Of a stretch of DNA of 64,000 nucleotides, positions 53,382 to 64,000 are shown in pieces. A program made the translations under genes and the position numbers. The DNA comes from Rugalucina vietnamica (lineage: Eukaryota > Mollusca > Bivalvia > Lucinida > Lucinidae): positions 55,702,761-55,766,760 of the forward strand of contig OZ024869.1 of NCBI GenBank assembly GCA_964017185.1. The letters are read 5' to 3'. Every line of letters starts with the position of its first letter. Within the stretch, counting starts at the first letter, position 1. The notes under the pieces are model-generated. The model was not told the origin of the DNA. It made no database searches and saw only the letters and a list, made by a program, of their open reading frames with translations.

Positions 53382-53479
53382 TATGTATGGCAGACTGTAT
53401 TACATTTCATTGAAAAGCGAAAACATGCCATAATCGTGATGCGTTGTGTTTGGCTCAGTATAAAGTACCAAAGTAAGGC

Positions 53480-53890
53480 TCATGTCACGGTATGGATGGT
53501 TTTACCCTAACCATGGCTTCTAGGCAGGCTCAAACCTGAACGGTTCATCAGGAAAACATGTCCGTGTAATGTTTACCCCCTTGAACCTCACTTTTATATA
53601 GCAAAACTGGGGTTTGCAGGGGTATACTTCGGCGAGGCGGTTCTAACGAGTACCCACAATCTATGTTTTGGGGAAAAATAAGAAAAATATCACAGATTTT
53701 CTACTGAAATTTTTTAATTTTTACAATTTAAAAAATCCCTGTATATTGCATGGGCATGTTTTCGTAATGTAACCAGTAGCCTAATCAGATAGCCAGTCAG
53801 TAGCGTAAAAGCTTTGCTTGGAGCGGTACAAGCAGCCCATCTATTATTTCTCAGGGCCCCAATGGGTCCATTTTTTTATTTTATCTGCAA
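53480..53890 (+). repeat. H repeat copy interrupted by MITE B
   Basis: H sequence runs to GCTCAAACCTGAACGGTT at 53545, stops for 224 bases, and resumes with TAACCAGTAGCCTAATCAGA at 53770, then GAGCGGTACAAGCAGCCC. Confidence 0.85.
53546..53769 (-). mobile_element. MITE family B, copy 5, inserted in H
   Basis: CATCAGGAAAACATGTCCGT to TTCGTAATG; the left arm of the inner hairpin is deleted. The uninterrupted H consensus CGGTTAACCAG shows the target and implies at most a very short duplication. Confidence 0.88.
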
Positions 53891-54154
53891 ACATCATGAA
53901 CTGTATACATAATTGCTAGTATAACTAAGTTAAATATGGCAAATTGACTATATTTCCCCCAATTGATAAACAGATCGGCCGCCCGATGCATCAGGTTTAT
54001 CATACAGTGTATAAGGCAAACGCTCGTGTTAAAGAGATTTGGTTTCGATTTGCAGGCGAAATAGCCTATAGCATTACAATGAAATAGTTGGTAGATCTAA
54101 GTGCATGTATTTATATTGAAATAGAAAGAAAAAAAAAGAAAAAAGAGAGAAAAA

Positions 54155-54235
54155 AATGGATTCGATCTCGGATCGCCTGGTTCATATTATGGCAAAAATA
54201 CTAATTGAATTACTTGCATAAATCCACTGAGCTAT
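54155..54235 (-). mobile_element. tRNA-like SINE head
   Basis: The minus strand reads GATAGCTCAGTGGATTTATG and, farther on, CGAGATCGAATCC: A and B boxes like those of the SINE at 48628. A related body with TTCGTGAAACGAGC lies at 54300-54445, in the other orientation. Confidence 0.55.
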
Positions 54236-54439
54236 CACCAATACTAAATCAATTCTATTATTTAACATACTTGAAACTAACTGTTTGTTGTGTTTGACCT
54301 TGAATTGAGATAAATCTTATGAGCAAGTCACAACCTCAAACATAAGACAAGTCTTACCGTTAAGATAGATCACAAGTCACTCCTAAGAGTAGTCTCGATC
54401 ATAAGATAAGATATGTCATAAGAGAGCTTCGTGAAACGA

Positions 54440-54590
54440 GCTACAGATCTTCTAAGCGGTAAACAAGTAATCAGGTGATCGGTCAGTCAATTATAAGCTT
54501 TATCAGGAGGCAGAAGCAGCCTAAGTTTTGTCAGAAGGCACACGCAGCCTATGTTTTACTCACGGCCCCAATGGTCGGGTGCCCAAATTT
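54440..54590 (+). repeat. H repeat, right-half fragment
   Basis: TCTAAGCGGTAAACAAGTAA, TCAGTCAATTATAAGC and two diverged copies of GGAGGCAGAAGCAGCC. Confidence 0.75.
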
Positions 54591-54708
54591 AAAGTTTGGC
54601 ATTTTGAATGTCGGATATAGAACCGTCTAATACGATATACGAGTTACAGGTAGAAACGTTTCGGGGTAGAGAAACATGACACCGAGGTCCCAGACATATG
54701 TTGAATAA

Positions 54709-54725
54709 AAAAAAAAAAAAAAAAG
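54709..54725 (+). repeat. Poly(A) tract
   Basis: An A run, followed by GAAAAG. No parent element recognised. Confidence 0.8.
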
Positions 54726-54888
54726 AAAAGCTAGGACTGTTGAGCATTTTAGTCTCTAAATCAATGTGCATGGTTTAAAGTGACACTGATAAAAGCTGAA
54801 TACATGGGCAATGAACTAGTTGGTAGTTGACAGCTCAATATTTACTAAAGTATAAATGCGGTGTTGTTCCTGTTTGTTTGTTTGAATT

Positions 54889-56146
54889 AGTTAAGACAGA
54901 AAATGAGAAAAGACGCTTCGTTAGGAAGGTACAGGCATTTTGTGAGGAAAAGGGTTTGAGACCATTTTTAGGGGTAATCGGGTATGCTGAATCCAAAAAC
55001 CAATGTTGGCAAGCTGAGAAATGGCTCCTTCACCATCTAATTTGCATATTTCCAAGATGGCCGCCAAAATTAAGAAAAGCACAAATTGCTGCAAATTGGT
55101 ATATGTTTAGGATTCCAAACTGCTACAAAATAATACAAATAACATTTTATAATGATTAGAAGGTATTCAATGAATAAAAAAAATCTCGAAAGTTAAAAGG
55201 CTGAGGTGGGGGTGTGGAGGGGGCAGGGGTTTGGGCTTTTCTACTTATACCTACAAAAGTGATCATATTTCCATTTTAACAAGTCCTAGTCCACTGCACC
55301 TGGTCTCACTGTAAAGCATAGATATAGCCTATAGATCCTTTGGTACATGTAAGTAATGCAAATTATCTAATTTGCATATTCATGAATGTTAATGAAGACA
55401 TTAAAAATGGCTGAAAATTTGTTTTAAAATCCATAAATAAACAAATTTCAGGCCGAAGCTATCATTAAGACAACTTGTTTTTGCACCAGTATTACCATTT
55501 ATGACAAATGAATTGATGTCATGGGTCAATATGAAACTCATCTCATTAGCATATTCATGAATATTAATTGAAATGTCAAAAATAGGGGCAAAAAACAGGA
55601 AAAACTATTACGTTGAAAGGTTTTTGGTGCGTTTTATGATCTTTGTTGCATTTTAGGACAAATTTTCATGGCTGCCAGTTTGGTCTGATGGGCCAATTAA
55701 CTGCCATCAAAAATTGTCTTCAACAATGAACACATTCGCATGATGTAAACGTCACATTGTTTCCACAACCACCCCTAGTGTGATTCTATAAAATGGGACG
55801 AACTTACAAAAAAAAAAAACCCATGTCCCACCAAAAACATACTTTAGAATACCATGATTAGTCTGATAGTATTGCATTGACATAGCAATTTAACTATCAT
55901 AAAGCATTGAATTTACATATACTCATGAATATTAATAAAAATCATAATGGGAGAAAAATCATGGAAATAAATAGGGGGTATACGTACAAAAACACATGCA
56001 CCAAGGCTGTTAATGTTAATGCTGAAAGAGATATCAAATGAATGCTGTGGTAATTTACTTTCACTCTGAAATATGATATAAGAATAATCAGATTTGTAAT
56101 TTCATGAATATTAATAAAATCTTTAAAAACAGGACAGAAAAAAATG

Positions 56147-56186
<40 letters not shown>

Positions 56187-58701
56187 ATGGGATAAACTTA
56201 AGAAATGGCTTGTATCATGGCAACTCAAAAATGTATCAAATGGTTGTTCAGGCGATATTATGCCATCCTATATTACAATTTATAAGTCATTTGATTTTTA
56301 TTTTCATGATGGCTATTAATAACATCTTTAGGAATTGGAGTAAAAAAGCTGAAAGCATAAGGCGGTATACAGGCGTAAAAAACGCACATCATGGTTACTG
56401 ATAGTCATAGAGACCTGAAATTGGTATCAAATGATTGCTTAGACATTGTTCTATACCAATAGAATGTGCTATTTGCTTTATCTGTTATATGTGTTGTATG
56501 GACGCTAATAAGATCTTTATAAATAAGAGAAAAATGACAGGAAAATGAAAGGGGTTTACCAATAAAATTGCTTATATCTGGACTGCAAATAGGCTTAGAG
56601 AGTTCAAAGTGGCATCAAATTATTGCTAGTACATTTATTATTTATTATTGTCATATGTTTATATAAAGCATATTTGTTAGCAACCAAGATACACACGATT
56701 TTGTTTGAGCACAACCTTCAATTTTATGTAATTTTTACAATTTTTCGTAACATTCACGGCCTCTAATAAGATGTTTTATTTATCGGACTACATGGTTTTA
56801 AATCACATACTGTTTACCTATCAGACTTTAATGTCCTAACTCTACGGGTACCATTTTCATCCCTCTAAGGATATTAGCAGTGGAGAAATAAGCAACTTTG
56901 TTGGGATACTGCCATTACTTTTCGGTGACATTTCTCTGATTTAAAAAGGTACAAGTAGGCAAAGATCAGGAAAAGGCGCAATCAGAAAAAGATTCCCACT
57001 CCAAAAACCGAGGTGGGAAAAACCAAACTAACAATTAGGCACTTAAACCATGAAACATTTATACCATGAAAGATCTCATTTATATCCATACAACAAAAAT
57101 ATCTAGATGCCTTTATATACCAGATCATATGGTTATAGAACATTGTCATATCAATCATTTGATTTCAAGTTCAGCTCTTTAGGTCCTTCAGTAGCCAAGA
57201 CACACGGGTTTAAATGTATACCTCTTATTTTTTTCTGCATTTGAAATTCCAATTCCTAAAGATTTTATAAAATAGTCATGAAAATGAAACTCAAAAACTT
57301 ATCTATTAAAGTATGGATGGTATAATATTGCCCTAGCAACCATTTGATTCCATTCTCAGCACTTTGGGGCTTTTGTTTGCCTAAACACAATTGTATTTGA
57401 AGGTGTATCTGTTTAATCTTTTCCATTTTTCTCTCCCAATTTCATAAGTTTTCAATAATATACATGAAATTGAAAATCATTTTTTTCTTATATCACACTT
57501 CAAAGGGATAGTACGATACCTTTAGCATTTATTTGATACCGTTTCACCGTACTTGGTTTATTTACACCCCAGGTACAAGTAATTTGGATGAACACCTCGA
57601 ATTTTTTTTACATGTTTTTCCTCCCATTTCTTACAATTTTCATTAATATTCATGATTATGCAAATTCATTGATTTGAATATTAGGATTACCATTGAATCG
57701 TTATGTCCAAACACTATTATCAGAGCAATTATACTAGTAGTATTCTAGAGCATGCTATTGGTAGGATTTTTTTTTGTAAGTCCATCCAATTCTTTTGAAT
57801 CACACAATGGATGGGCGTGGAACCAATATCAGTTTACATTATGCAAATATGTTCATTGTCGAGGACAATATTTCACAGCATTTAAGTGGTCCCTCTGACC
57901 AAACTGGCAGCTATGAAAATTTGTCCTAAAATGCAAGAAAGATCTTATAATCCACATAAAAACATTTCAATGGCAATAGTTTTTCCCTAGTTTTCACCCC
58001 AGTTTTCAACATTAAAATTAAAATGCATGAATATGCAAATGAGATAAAATTTTCAAATAGGTCCATGACATCAATATATTTGTCACATGATATATTACTA
58101 GTGCAATAACAGTGTCATTATGGTAGTTTGGGCCTGAAAATTGTTGATTTATGGATTTTAAAATATTTAATGGTGTCATTAGAATTCATGAATATGCAAA
58201 TTAGATAATTTGCATTACTTACCGCAGGATAAAAGGAATGTGTCTAAGCTTTACAATGAGACCAGACTCTGTGGTCCGTGACGAGTAACAGTGGCGATAT
58301 GATCAGTTTTGTAGGTACACCCCTCGTCAAGAATCACGTTAACAGTTGCCATGGAAACCATGCTTTTTTTCATAGTAAAATTGAGTTTATCTTTGCGGGC
58401 AAAAATTCTTTGCATTTAAATTTATGTATTTTAGTCAAGCAATCATCTAACAATATTTATCAAGTGATTTTAGGCTCAGATCATGACAAACAAATGAAAC
58501 GTTTTATTAATATAACAGATTCTATATATTTTTGGCGGCCATTTTGAAAATATGCAAATTAGGACATGAAGACGTCATTTCTCAACTTGCCAACATTGGT
58601 TTTTGGATTCAGCACACCAAATTACCCCTAGTTCAAGTGTCAAATCCTTTTCCTCATAAAATGCATGTACTTGTTAACTTTTCTCAATTCCTGTCTTAAC
58701 T
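54889..58701. mobile_element. FB2: 3.8-kb foldback-like element inserted in an H repeat
   Basis: AGTTAAGACAG at 54889 and CTGTCTTAACT at 58691-58701 begin arms that match for about 180 bp (shared AAACCAATGTTGGCAAGCTG, GCATATTTCCAAGATGGC and their complements). Inside, decayed modules of about 190 bp carry TCATGAATATTAATAAAA on the left and the complement (TTAATATTCATGA) on the right. H sequence stops at TTTGAATT and resumes AAATTGATGCTTTACG, so the target is AATT within H. A poly(A) run at 56144-56183 lies inside. No transposase was found. Confidence 0.8.
56144..56183 (+). repeat. Poly(A) tract within FB2
   Basis: Almost uninterrupted A run of 40 bases, one T near its start. It makes a nonsense open frame. 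Confidence 0.9.
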
Positions 58702-58985
58702 AAATTGATGCTTTACGTCCCAGTCAACAGCTAAGGTCATGTCAGGACGTTGTCTCCATTTTATGGGACTTTTACCCAAAATGAGAATGTCATGACATCC
58801 AACAAGTGATTGAAATATAGCATTTCAACTAAGCCACAGAATGCTTTTAAGGTTTGACTTGAACCACTTTTCCTGGGCAGTAATCAAATGGTCAGTCAGT
58901 AGTGTATGTAAGCTTTGCGTGGAGGCACAAGCAGCCCATTTATTTCTTTAGGTCCTAGTCAGTAGCGACTAACCAGTTGTCAGAT
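58702..58985 (+). repeat. H repeat continuing after FB2
   Basis: GATGCTTTACGTCCCAGTCA followed by the full H order, although the GCGGTTAACC part is deleted (CCTGGGCAGTAATCAAATGG). Confidence 0.85.
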
Positions 58986-59500
58986 GGTCAGTCAGTAGCG
59001 TATGAGCTAAATTTACTGACCATCTGATTACTGGTTAACCGCTCAGTTCTGAGCCAGCACAAGAAACACAGCTTTGGTTATGTCGTGACGTTGCCCCCAT
59101 TTTGAGGCTTCTACTCAACATTAGGATGTCATGACACCAAAAATGGCTTCACAAATATAGCCACCCAAGTAAACAACTAAAGCTTATATACACGGATGGT
59201 TTAACTCAAACCACTTTTCTTGGGCAGGCTCTGATCTTCTAAGCGAAGTAATCAGTCTGTCAGTCAGTAGTTTTTACGCTTTGCCTGGGGGCACAAGCTG
59301 CCAATCTATTTCTCCGGACACAAAAGGACGGGGTCGCATGAATGTTTGGTAGGATTCATAATTTTACTATAATGTTTTTGAGGGTCGGTTGGTAGGCCCT
59401 AATTTATGTCCCCGTCCATTAGGTCATGCGAAATGATCTGAAACAGATGGACTTTCGTTGCTATAAAATGTAGGAAACGTCTCGACATGACCATCAAATC
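58986..59500. repeat. Mixed H fragments in both orientations
   Basis: CTGACCATCTGATTACTGGT (inverted) at 59016 runs straight into a plus H fragment (GTTATGTCGTGACGTTGCCC). That runs to GCACAAGCTGCC near 59300. A short inverted tail lies near 59460-59500. Confidence 0.7.
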
Positions 59501-59649
59501 AAACAAACATATATTCATGCCATTTGTAACGGTTAAATGGAGTATAAATCTGTTGCGTAGCTTATTAAATTGTTTAGTTCGTAGCGTTGTGTTTATTCGT
59601 AGCGCTTACCCGCTAGTCTATGCGGTAAAGCTATTATATTTGCTCACCT
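59501..59649. other. No recognised feature
   Basis: Short unique stretch between H fragments. Confidence 0.5.
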
Positions 59650-59920
59650 GCCCATAGCGGCAATCTGCTTGTGTTTCCAGGTATAGAGCTTATAAACTTC
59701 TGTTTGATCACTGGTTAACCACCCAAAAGGTCTGAGCCTACCCAGGAAAAGTGGTTCATACATAATTACAAGCCTTTGTCGTTTACTCGTGTGGGGTCAT
59801 ATCTCAAGCACATTTTGGGTGTCATGATATCCTATTGTTTGATATAAGTCCCATAAATGGAGCTGACGTCCCAACATGACCATTTCTGTTGACGCTAAGC
59901 CATAAATCAAACAAATAAAC
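59650..59920 (-). repeat. H repeat copy, inverted
   Basis: GATCACTGGTTAACCACC, CCCAGGAAAAGTGGTTC and CCAACATGACCATTTCTG in complement order. Confidence 0.8.
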
Positions 59921-60234
59921 AATGCCGGTTTATAGATCGTAAATAATGAACAAAATTATGAAAAACAAACAAAGAAAATCTACTCATCCGCGTTTTAGGG
60001 ATTACAGGGTATGGCGAAATTACTAAAACGTTTGGACAACGCTATCCCAAGTGCTACATGTAGAACAGGTCTTTCTTGCACACCAGACAGAAATTGCCAC
60101 ACTTTTTGCCTGGGTGATAAAATTGCATCTCACCCAGGTGTTCTCATCCAGGCTAAGTGCGCCAAAAAATTACGCAAAACCTTGAAATAAACCAGATTTG
60201 GGGGGTTGTTGTGCAAGAAAAAAAAATCTAATAT

Positions 60235-60362
60235 GGTGTTCTTTTCTAGATGGAAGTTTCCAACCCTCGGGATGACCGTGCTGAGCGGAACCTCGGCGGA
60301 GCCTCGGTTCCGCTCAGCACGGTCATCCCTTGGGTTGGAAACTTCCATCTAGAACAGAACCC
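60235..60362. repeat. Long near-perfect hairpin
   Basis: Arms of about 57 bases (TCTAGATGGAAGTTTCCAAC and GGGATGACCGTGCTGAGCGG among them) face their complements across a GC-rich loop. Only a few positions mismatch. It stands 20 bp left of the MITE at 60382 and may be a separate element. Confidence 0.9.
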
Positions 60363-60381
60363 CATATATAAGATTCTTATA

Positions 60382-60907
60382 GGATCATCTCGGAATATCG
60401 CGATCGAAATTATCGCGTAAATACGCGACATTAATTCTCCTTATCAAGGGGAATTACTCCAAACCAATTGAAACGAATCGGAAATGGTTGATCGCGCATA
60501 TGCGCGATCTACGATTCTTGAGGTGTGGGCTCCAGCAGTAAGGCCCCCCTCTTTAAAAAAGATTACACCCAGGAATAAAAGATAACAAATAGTTTACTAT
60601 CTGAAACTCTTTCAAAGATCAGAGATCAAAATGATGAAAAAATGGTTAGTAGAAAAATTTTGTGTTTCTGTTGGCAGAGGGTTGAAATCCATGTTCGTTT
60701 TGCAAATTTTTCGTCTGCTTACCTCTGTAGTTTCCCTACTCGTGGTCCGATCACATCCGAAAAAAAGCCAAGCCGAATCGCAGAAAACCAGGCTACATGA
60801 TATGTCTCATTTCTATTTAAATATTGAACCTCCTGTACTGCCGGTAAATACATGGAGTCGTCGCGCATCTGCGCGATAATTTCGATCGCGATTTTGCGAG
60901 ATGATCC
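60382..60907. mobile_element. 526-bp MITE with 47-bp inverted ends
   Basis: GGATCATCTCGGAATATCGC at 60382 is mirrored by the complement of 60861-60907 (GGATCATCTCGCAAAATCGC). Both continue GATCGAAATTATCGCG. A short palindrome, GATCGCGCATATGCGCGATC, lies at 60491. The 82-codon open frame inside has no family features. Confidence 0.85.
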
Positions 60908-61702
60908 AGACCTGTAGAGTGCATCGGTACACGGATTCCAGTTAAAATTTTAAAACAGTAGCCTTTATGGAAGAAACACTAATGTTTTAGCTAGCAATTT
61001 TACATTATACATGAAATTCTTCGTTTATGCCTATGTCAACCCGGAAAGGACATAACGTATTGATCAAGTGATATGAAAAAAATCTGTTACCATAAAAGCA
61101 AACGGTATAATGAAAATAATGATTAAACAAAACATAAAGAAACAAATGTTACATGAAAGATAAATAACTGACAGCAGGAAATACCAATATGGAATGACAG
61201 TTTGTGAAAAGAAGAATCTTAATCAAAAGAGCTACTTAGTGCGACTTTTAAGCTTTGATAGATTTAATTTGGCTTTTTCAGACAAATTATGTTTGTAGTC
61301 TAAAACTGACGTCTTCCTTAAAACGATTCGAAACATGTTCAGAACATTACTTGTTGGCTCTAATGTGAACAATCATTGTACTTGTCAATGATGTATACGA
61401 GGATCAGTCAAAAAGCTCTGTTATTGCCTTTATTTTTCAGTTACTATCATTGAAATGTATTTTGAAAGATCCATATCGGAAAGACCATTTCCCTGGCTAT
61501 CATATGCTGTACAAAATTTTCAGTGGCTCTTCGCGAATAATAAAAAAAAAAAATATCATCCTAAATGATGTGACTTTCTGATACTGATATAGTTTAAAGA
61601 AAACAAAGCAATTATTTACAGACAAATGACTTCGAAAAATGTAACCAGTGCCGCATATAGTCGAACATAGATGAATACATCCTGCAAGAATCAAAATTCA
61701 AT
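60908..61702. other. No gene; single mariner-end-like motif
   Basis: TATACGAGGATCAGTCAAAA at 61394 looks like one terminus of a mariner element, but no partner was seen. Confidence 0.4.
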
Positions 61703-62380
61703 TTTAGCTCGCTCACAAGGTGAGCTTATAGGATGGTCATGTTCCAGCGCCCGTCCGTCGTCGTCCGTCCGTCCACAATTTCAAAGACCTTCTACTCCGA
61801 AACCGCTTGCCCAGTTAAAGCCAAACTTCATGTGGGGCATCCTTAGGAAGGGGGAACGAAAGTTTATACAAATGGTCCAGGTCACATGACCAAAATGGCC
61901 GCTATGGCTATAAACGGCAAAATCCTTTAAAACATTTCTCCAGAACCAGAAGACGTATGGTTTTCAAACTTGGCATTAAGCACCAGAGAGAGGAGCTTTA
62001 CAAATTTTAATATAAATGATGACCCTGGGATGGCATTGACCTATTTAACGTCAAGGTCAACATCGATCGTCCATTCATTTGAATGGGGAAAATTGTCAAA
62101 ATGTCATCTGAAGGGAAAAACTTGAAGGAAAGTGGCAAATGGACTAAAGATTTATGAATCTGAAAAAAAAAATGGACCCCAGGGGCTGGACTGTCCCTAC
62201 CCCGGGGGAATAAACATGTATATTATCATAATATTCAAAGATCTTCTTCTCTGAAACCGCTTGGCCAAGAAAAGCCAAACTTCGTGCGGAGCATGTATAT
62301 TACATGTACCATAATATTCAAAGATCTTCTCTGAAACCGCTTGGCCAATCAAAGCCAAACTTCTTGCGGAGCATGTATAT
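61703..62380 (-). repeat. R1 dispersed repeat, copy 2, inverted
   Basis: Begins with the complement of the R1 hairpin end (CTCACAAGGTGAGCTTATAG), then CCGTCCGTCGTCGTCCGTCC, then GAAACCGCTTGCCCAGTTAA. The last 120 bases duplicate the TCTGAAACCGCTTGGCCAA block twice (near 62250 and 62326). Confidence 0.8.
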
Positions 62381-63600
62381 TATAGTCCTGCAGATATCTA
62401 GCTTGACCCGGAAATGCGGTTCAAACTTTTTTTCTTGGCTGATTCTTGTTCCTTAGATGTAACCATTAAAGAATCTGACTGATGCCACCTTGGCATCATT
62501 GAGCATTTTGAGAAAAACAAGATGGCGTCCAATATGGCGGCTCAATATCTGGGCTGGTCATAATAAAGCTTCTATTTGCACTCTGGGCATATTTTATTTA
62601 CAAATATTTGACATAATTTCATAGAATGAATGTCAAAGACCATTTCCTGCTAGCATGGTCATATATATCAAGAATGTTTCAAAGATGGCTGCCAGAATGC
62701 AATACTAAATGGCAATTATCAGCGTTATCTCAATTCGGTTCACTTTAAATACTGAAAATATTACATTTATCTGTACATTCGTTGATTTTGATTAGAAATT
62801 ATGTTTCCTTTTTTTTATTTTTGGAATACAAGATGGTGTCAAAGATGGCTGTCAACTTTAAATTTGTCGCAAAGATGTTACTGAAGTAACCTTTGTCATT
62901 TCCTTTGCTAAGCCTTTAGTCCAGTTGCCATCAGCATAACACGGAAGACGGTGCCACATGAAATTTTATTGTGATTTCCAGTTCACTAGACCATACTTAT
63001 TAGAAACTGCATGATGCCACACTGGCATCATTAAGCGTTTTGGAAAAATCACGATGGCATCCAAGATGGTCGTCATAAGCAAGAATATAGACCCCCAGAG
63101 TTTAATATACCCGTTGCTTTATGTTTAATGCTAATTTTATGTTGTAAACATCATAATAGAAATGTTCGAAGTTCTGATACCCACATAATAACAATAATGC
63201 AAGATGGTGGCCAAGATGGCTGTCACAATCGTACTATAAGATGCATTCTCTTATTAAAACAGTATTCATATGTTTCATATAATCAGTGTCGTGTGTTTGA
63301 AATGCCCATTTCTTCTTGTTCCCATAATAGCGATGTTCTTTGGTTTCAGCTAGGACCCCGTATCATATAACCGAAAAAAGATGACGGCCAAGATTGCCGC
63401 CATAATTTTAATTTAAATGAATATGTTCTCTGATTAAAACACCATTCATCTGCTCCATATACCAAATGACATGTGTCTGAAATGCTCATTTGATGTTGTG
63501 AACAGCATGATTTAGTGTTTATTCTAGCATGATAATAATGAGCCATGATGGCCAAGATGGCCACCATTATCATACTATATCAGGATACAAGTATTAGCTT
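62381..63600 (+). repeat. Diverged modular repeat rich in AAGATGGC motifs
   Basis: Modules of about 200-500 bp share TGATGCCAC-TGGCATCATT and a following AAGATGG pair. Pairs appear near 62520, 62685, 62830-62845, 63055-63068, 63200-63215, 63378-63393 and 63545-63558. No gene was seen. Confidence 0.6.
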
Positions 63601-64000
63601 TTACAAAAGCTTGCGTTCATTTAGCCCTAGTTATGGGATCTACATGGTATCTGGTCGCAGCACAACAGAGGGCACCCTTCTTTGAACTTGACCCAGATCT
63701 ATAGATACGCCTTGAGCACAGCAGCATGGGTGTAAAAGAACCCTTCTTTGGGCAAAGTGTCTCAACACTTTATGTTCGAAAGATAGATAGACATACCTTA
63801 ACCCGGACAATCTAGTGGTCTCATTACATCCACTCTGTCCTCGGGAGGCTCTGCCGATAGAGAGTGTTTTAATTGCGTTAGACCTGCCTTTGTTTTTATA
63901 TCAAATGGCAATAAGCTCTTAATGATCTTCTCTCCGTAAATGCAGTAATGTTTCCTGGGGACGTGGGCCCGGGAGGTCCACAATTTCAACTTTTGTTCAC
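63601..64000. other. No recognised feature
   Basis: The text GAACCCTTCTTTG (63747) partly repeats CACCCTTCTTTGAAC (63676). Otherwise nothing is supported. Confidence 0.4.

Noticed and set aside
56144-56401. 85-codon frame starting with a lysine run
   Set aside because: The lysines come from a poly(A) tract inside FB2.
60631-60879. 82-codon frame as a small protein
   Set aside because: It lies wholly inside a MITE and ends in its terminal inverted repeat.
1-64000. CRISPR array, phage, plasmid or bacterial defence island
   Set aside because: Tandem repeats here lack regular unique spacers, there are no cas genes or operons, and the only real gene has spliceosomal introns.

Overview
This is animal nuclear DNA: AT-rich, intron-bearing and very repeat-rich. 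The repeats (tRNA-derived SINEs, Tc1/mariner remnants, many hairpin MITEs, foldback-like elements) look like those of a marine mollusc, most likely a bivalve. That organism guess is inference from repeat style and was not searched. There is no sign of a prokaryotic operon, plasmid, phage or CRISPR array. One protein-coding gene is well supported. On the minus strand between about 24.6 kb and 0.8 kb lie six or seven small exons with matching splice phases. Together they encode a four-transmembrane protein of the proteolipid protein/M6 family (PLP, DM20, GPM6, M6), about 257 residues if the weakly supported last exon is right. The start exon is at 24540-24621, separated by an 11.5 kb intron from exon 2 (12833-12995), then exons 3 (12167-12326), 4 (10887-11025), 5 (1494-1552), 6 (1165-1230) and probably 7 (817-921). 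Layout. 1-0.74 kb is a dispersed repeat (R1). 0.8-24.6 kb is the M6-like gene, with two introns filled by repeats. Intron 4 (1553-10886) holds a roughly 40-bp minisatellite on both sides of a giant foldback-like element (FB1, 2661-9926). The arms of FB1 carry 180-bp and 128-bp subrepeats, and every 128-bp unit contains a palindrome of the estrogen-response-element type. A 1.8-kb DNA transposon sits in the left arm and itself contains a TTAA-flanked MITE. Intron 1 (12996-24539) holds a second foldback-like element with a perfect 9-bp target duplication (FB3, 16915-20514), several MITEs, and a minisatellite that repeatedly copies donor-like sequence next to exon 1. From 24.6 to 40 kb I see no convincing gene: there is a 52-bp minisatellite, a SINE with a conserved central domain, Tc1-type transposase remains, and a retroposon with an 8-bp target duplication. 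From 40.6 to 60 kb one dispersed family (H) occurs at least 15 times in both orientations and has received other elements, including a 3.8-kb inverted-repeat element (FB2, 54889-58701). A dead mariner sits at 52.4-53.4 kb. The right end has a long hairpin, a 526-bp MITE, a second R1 copy inverted relative to the first, and a cluster of AAGATGGC-type motifs. The likely role of the window is that of a neuronal or glial-type membrane proteolipid gene whose introns have become traps for layered transposon insertions. The rest is intergenic repeat DNA.
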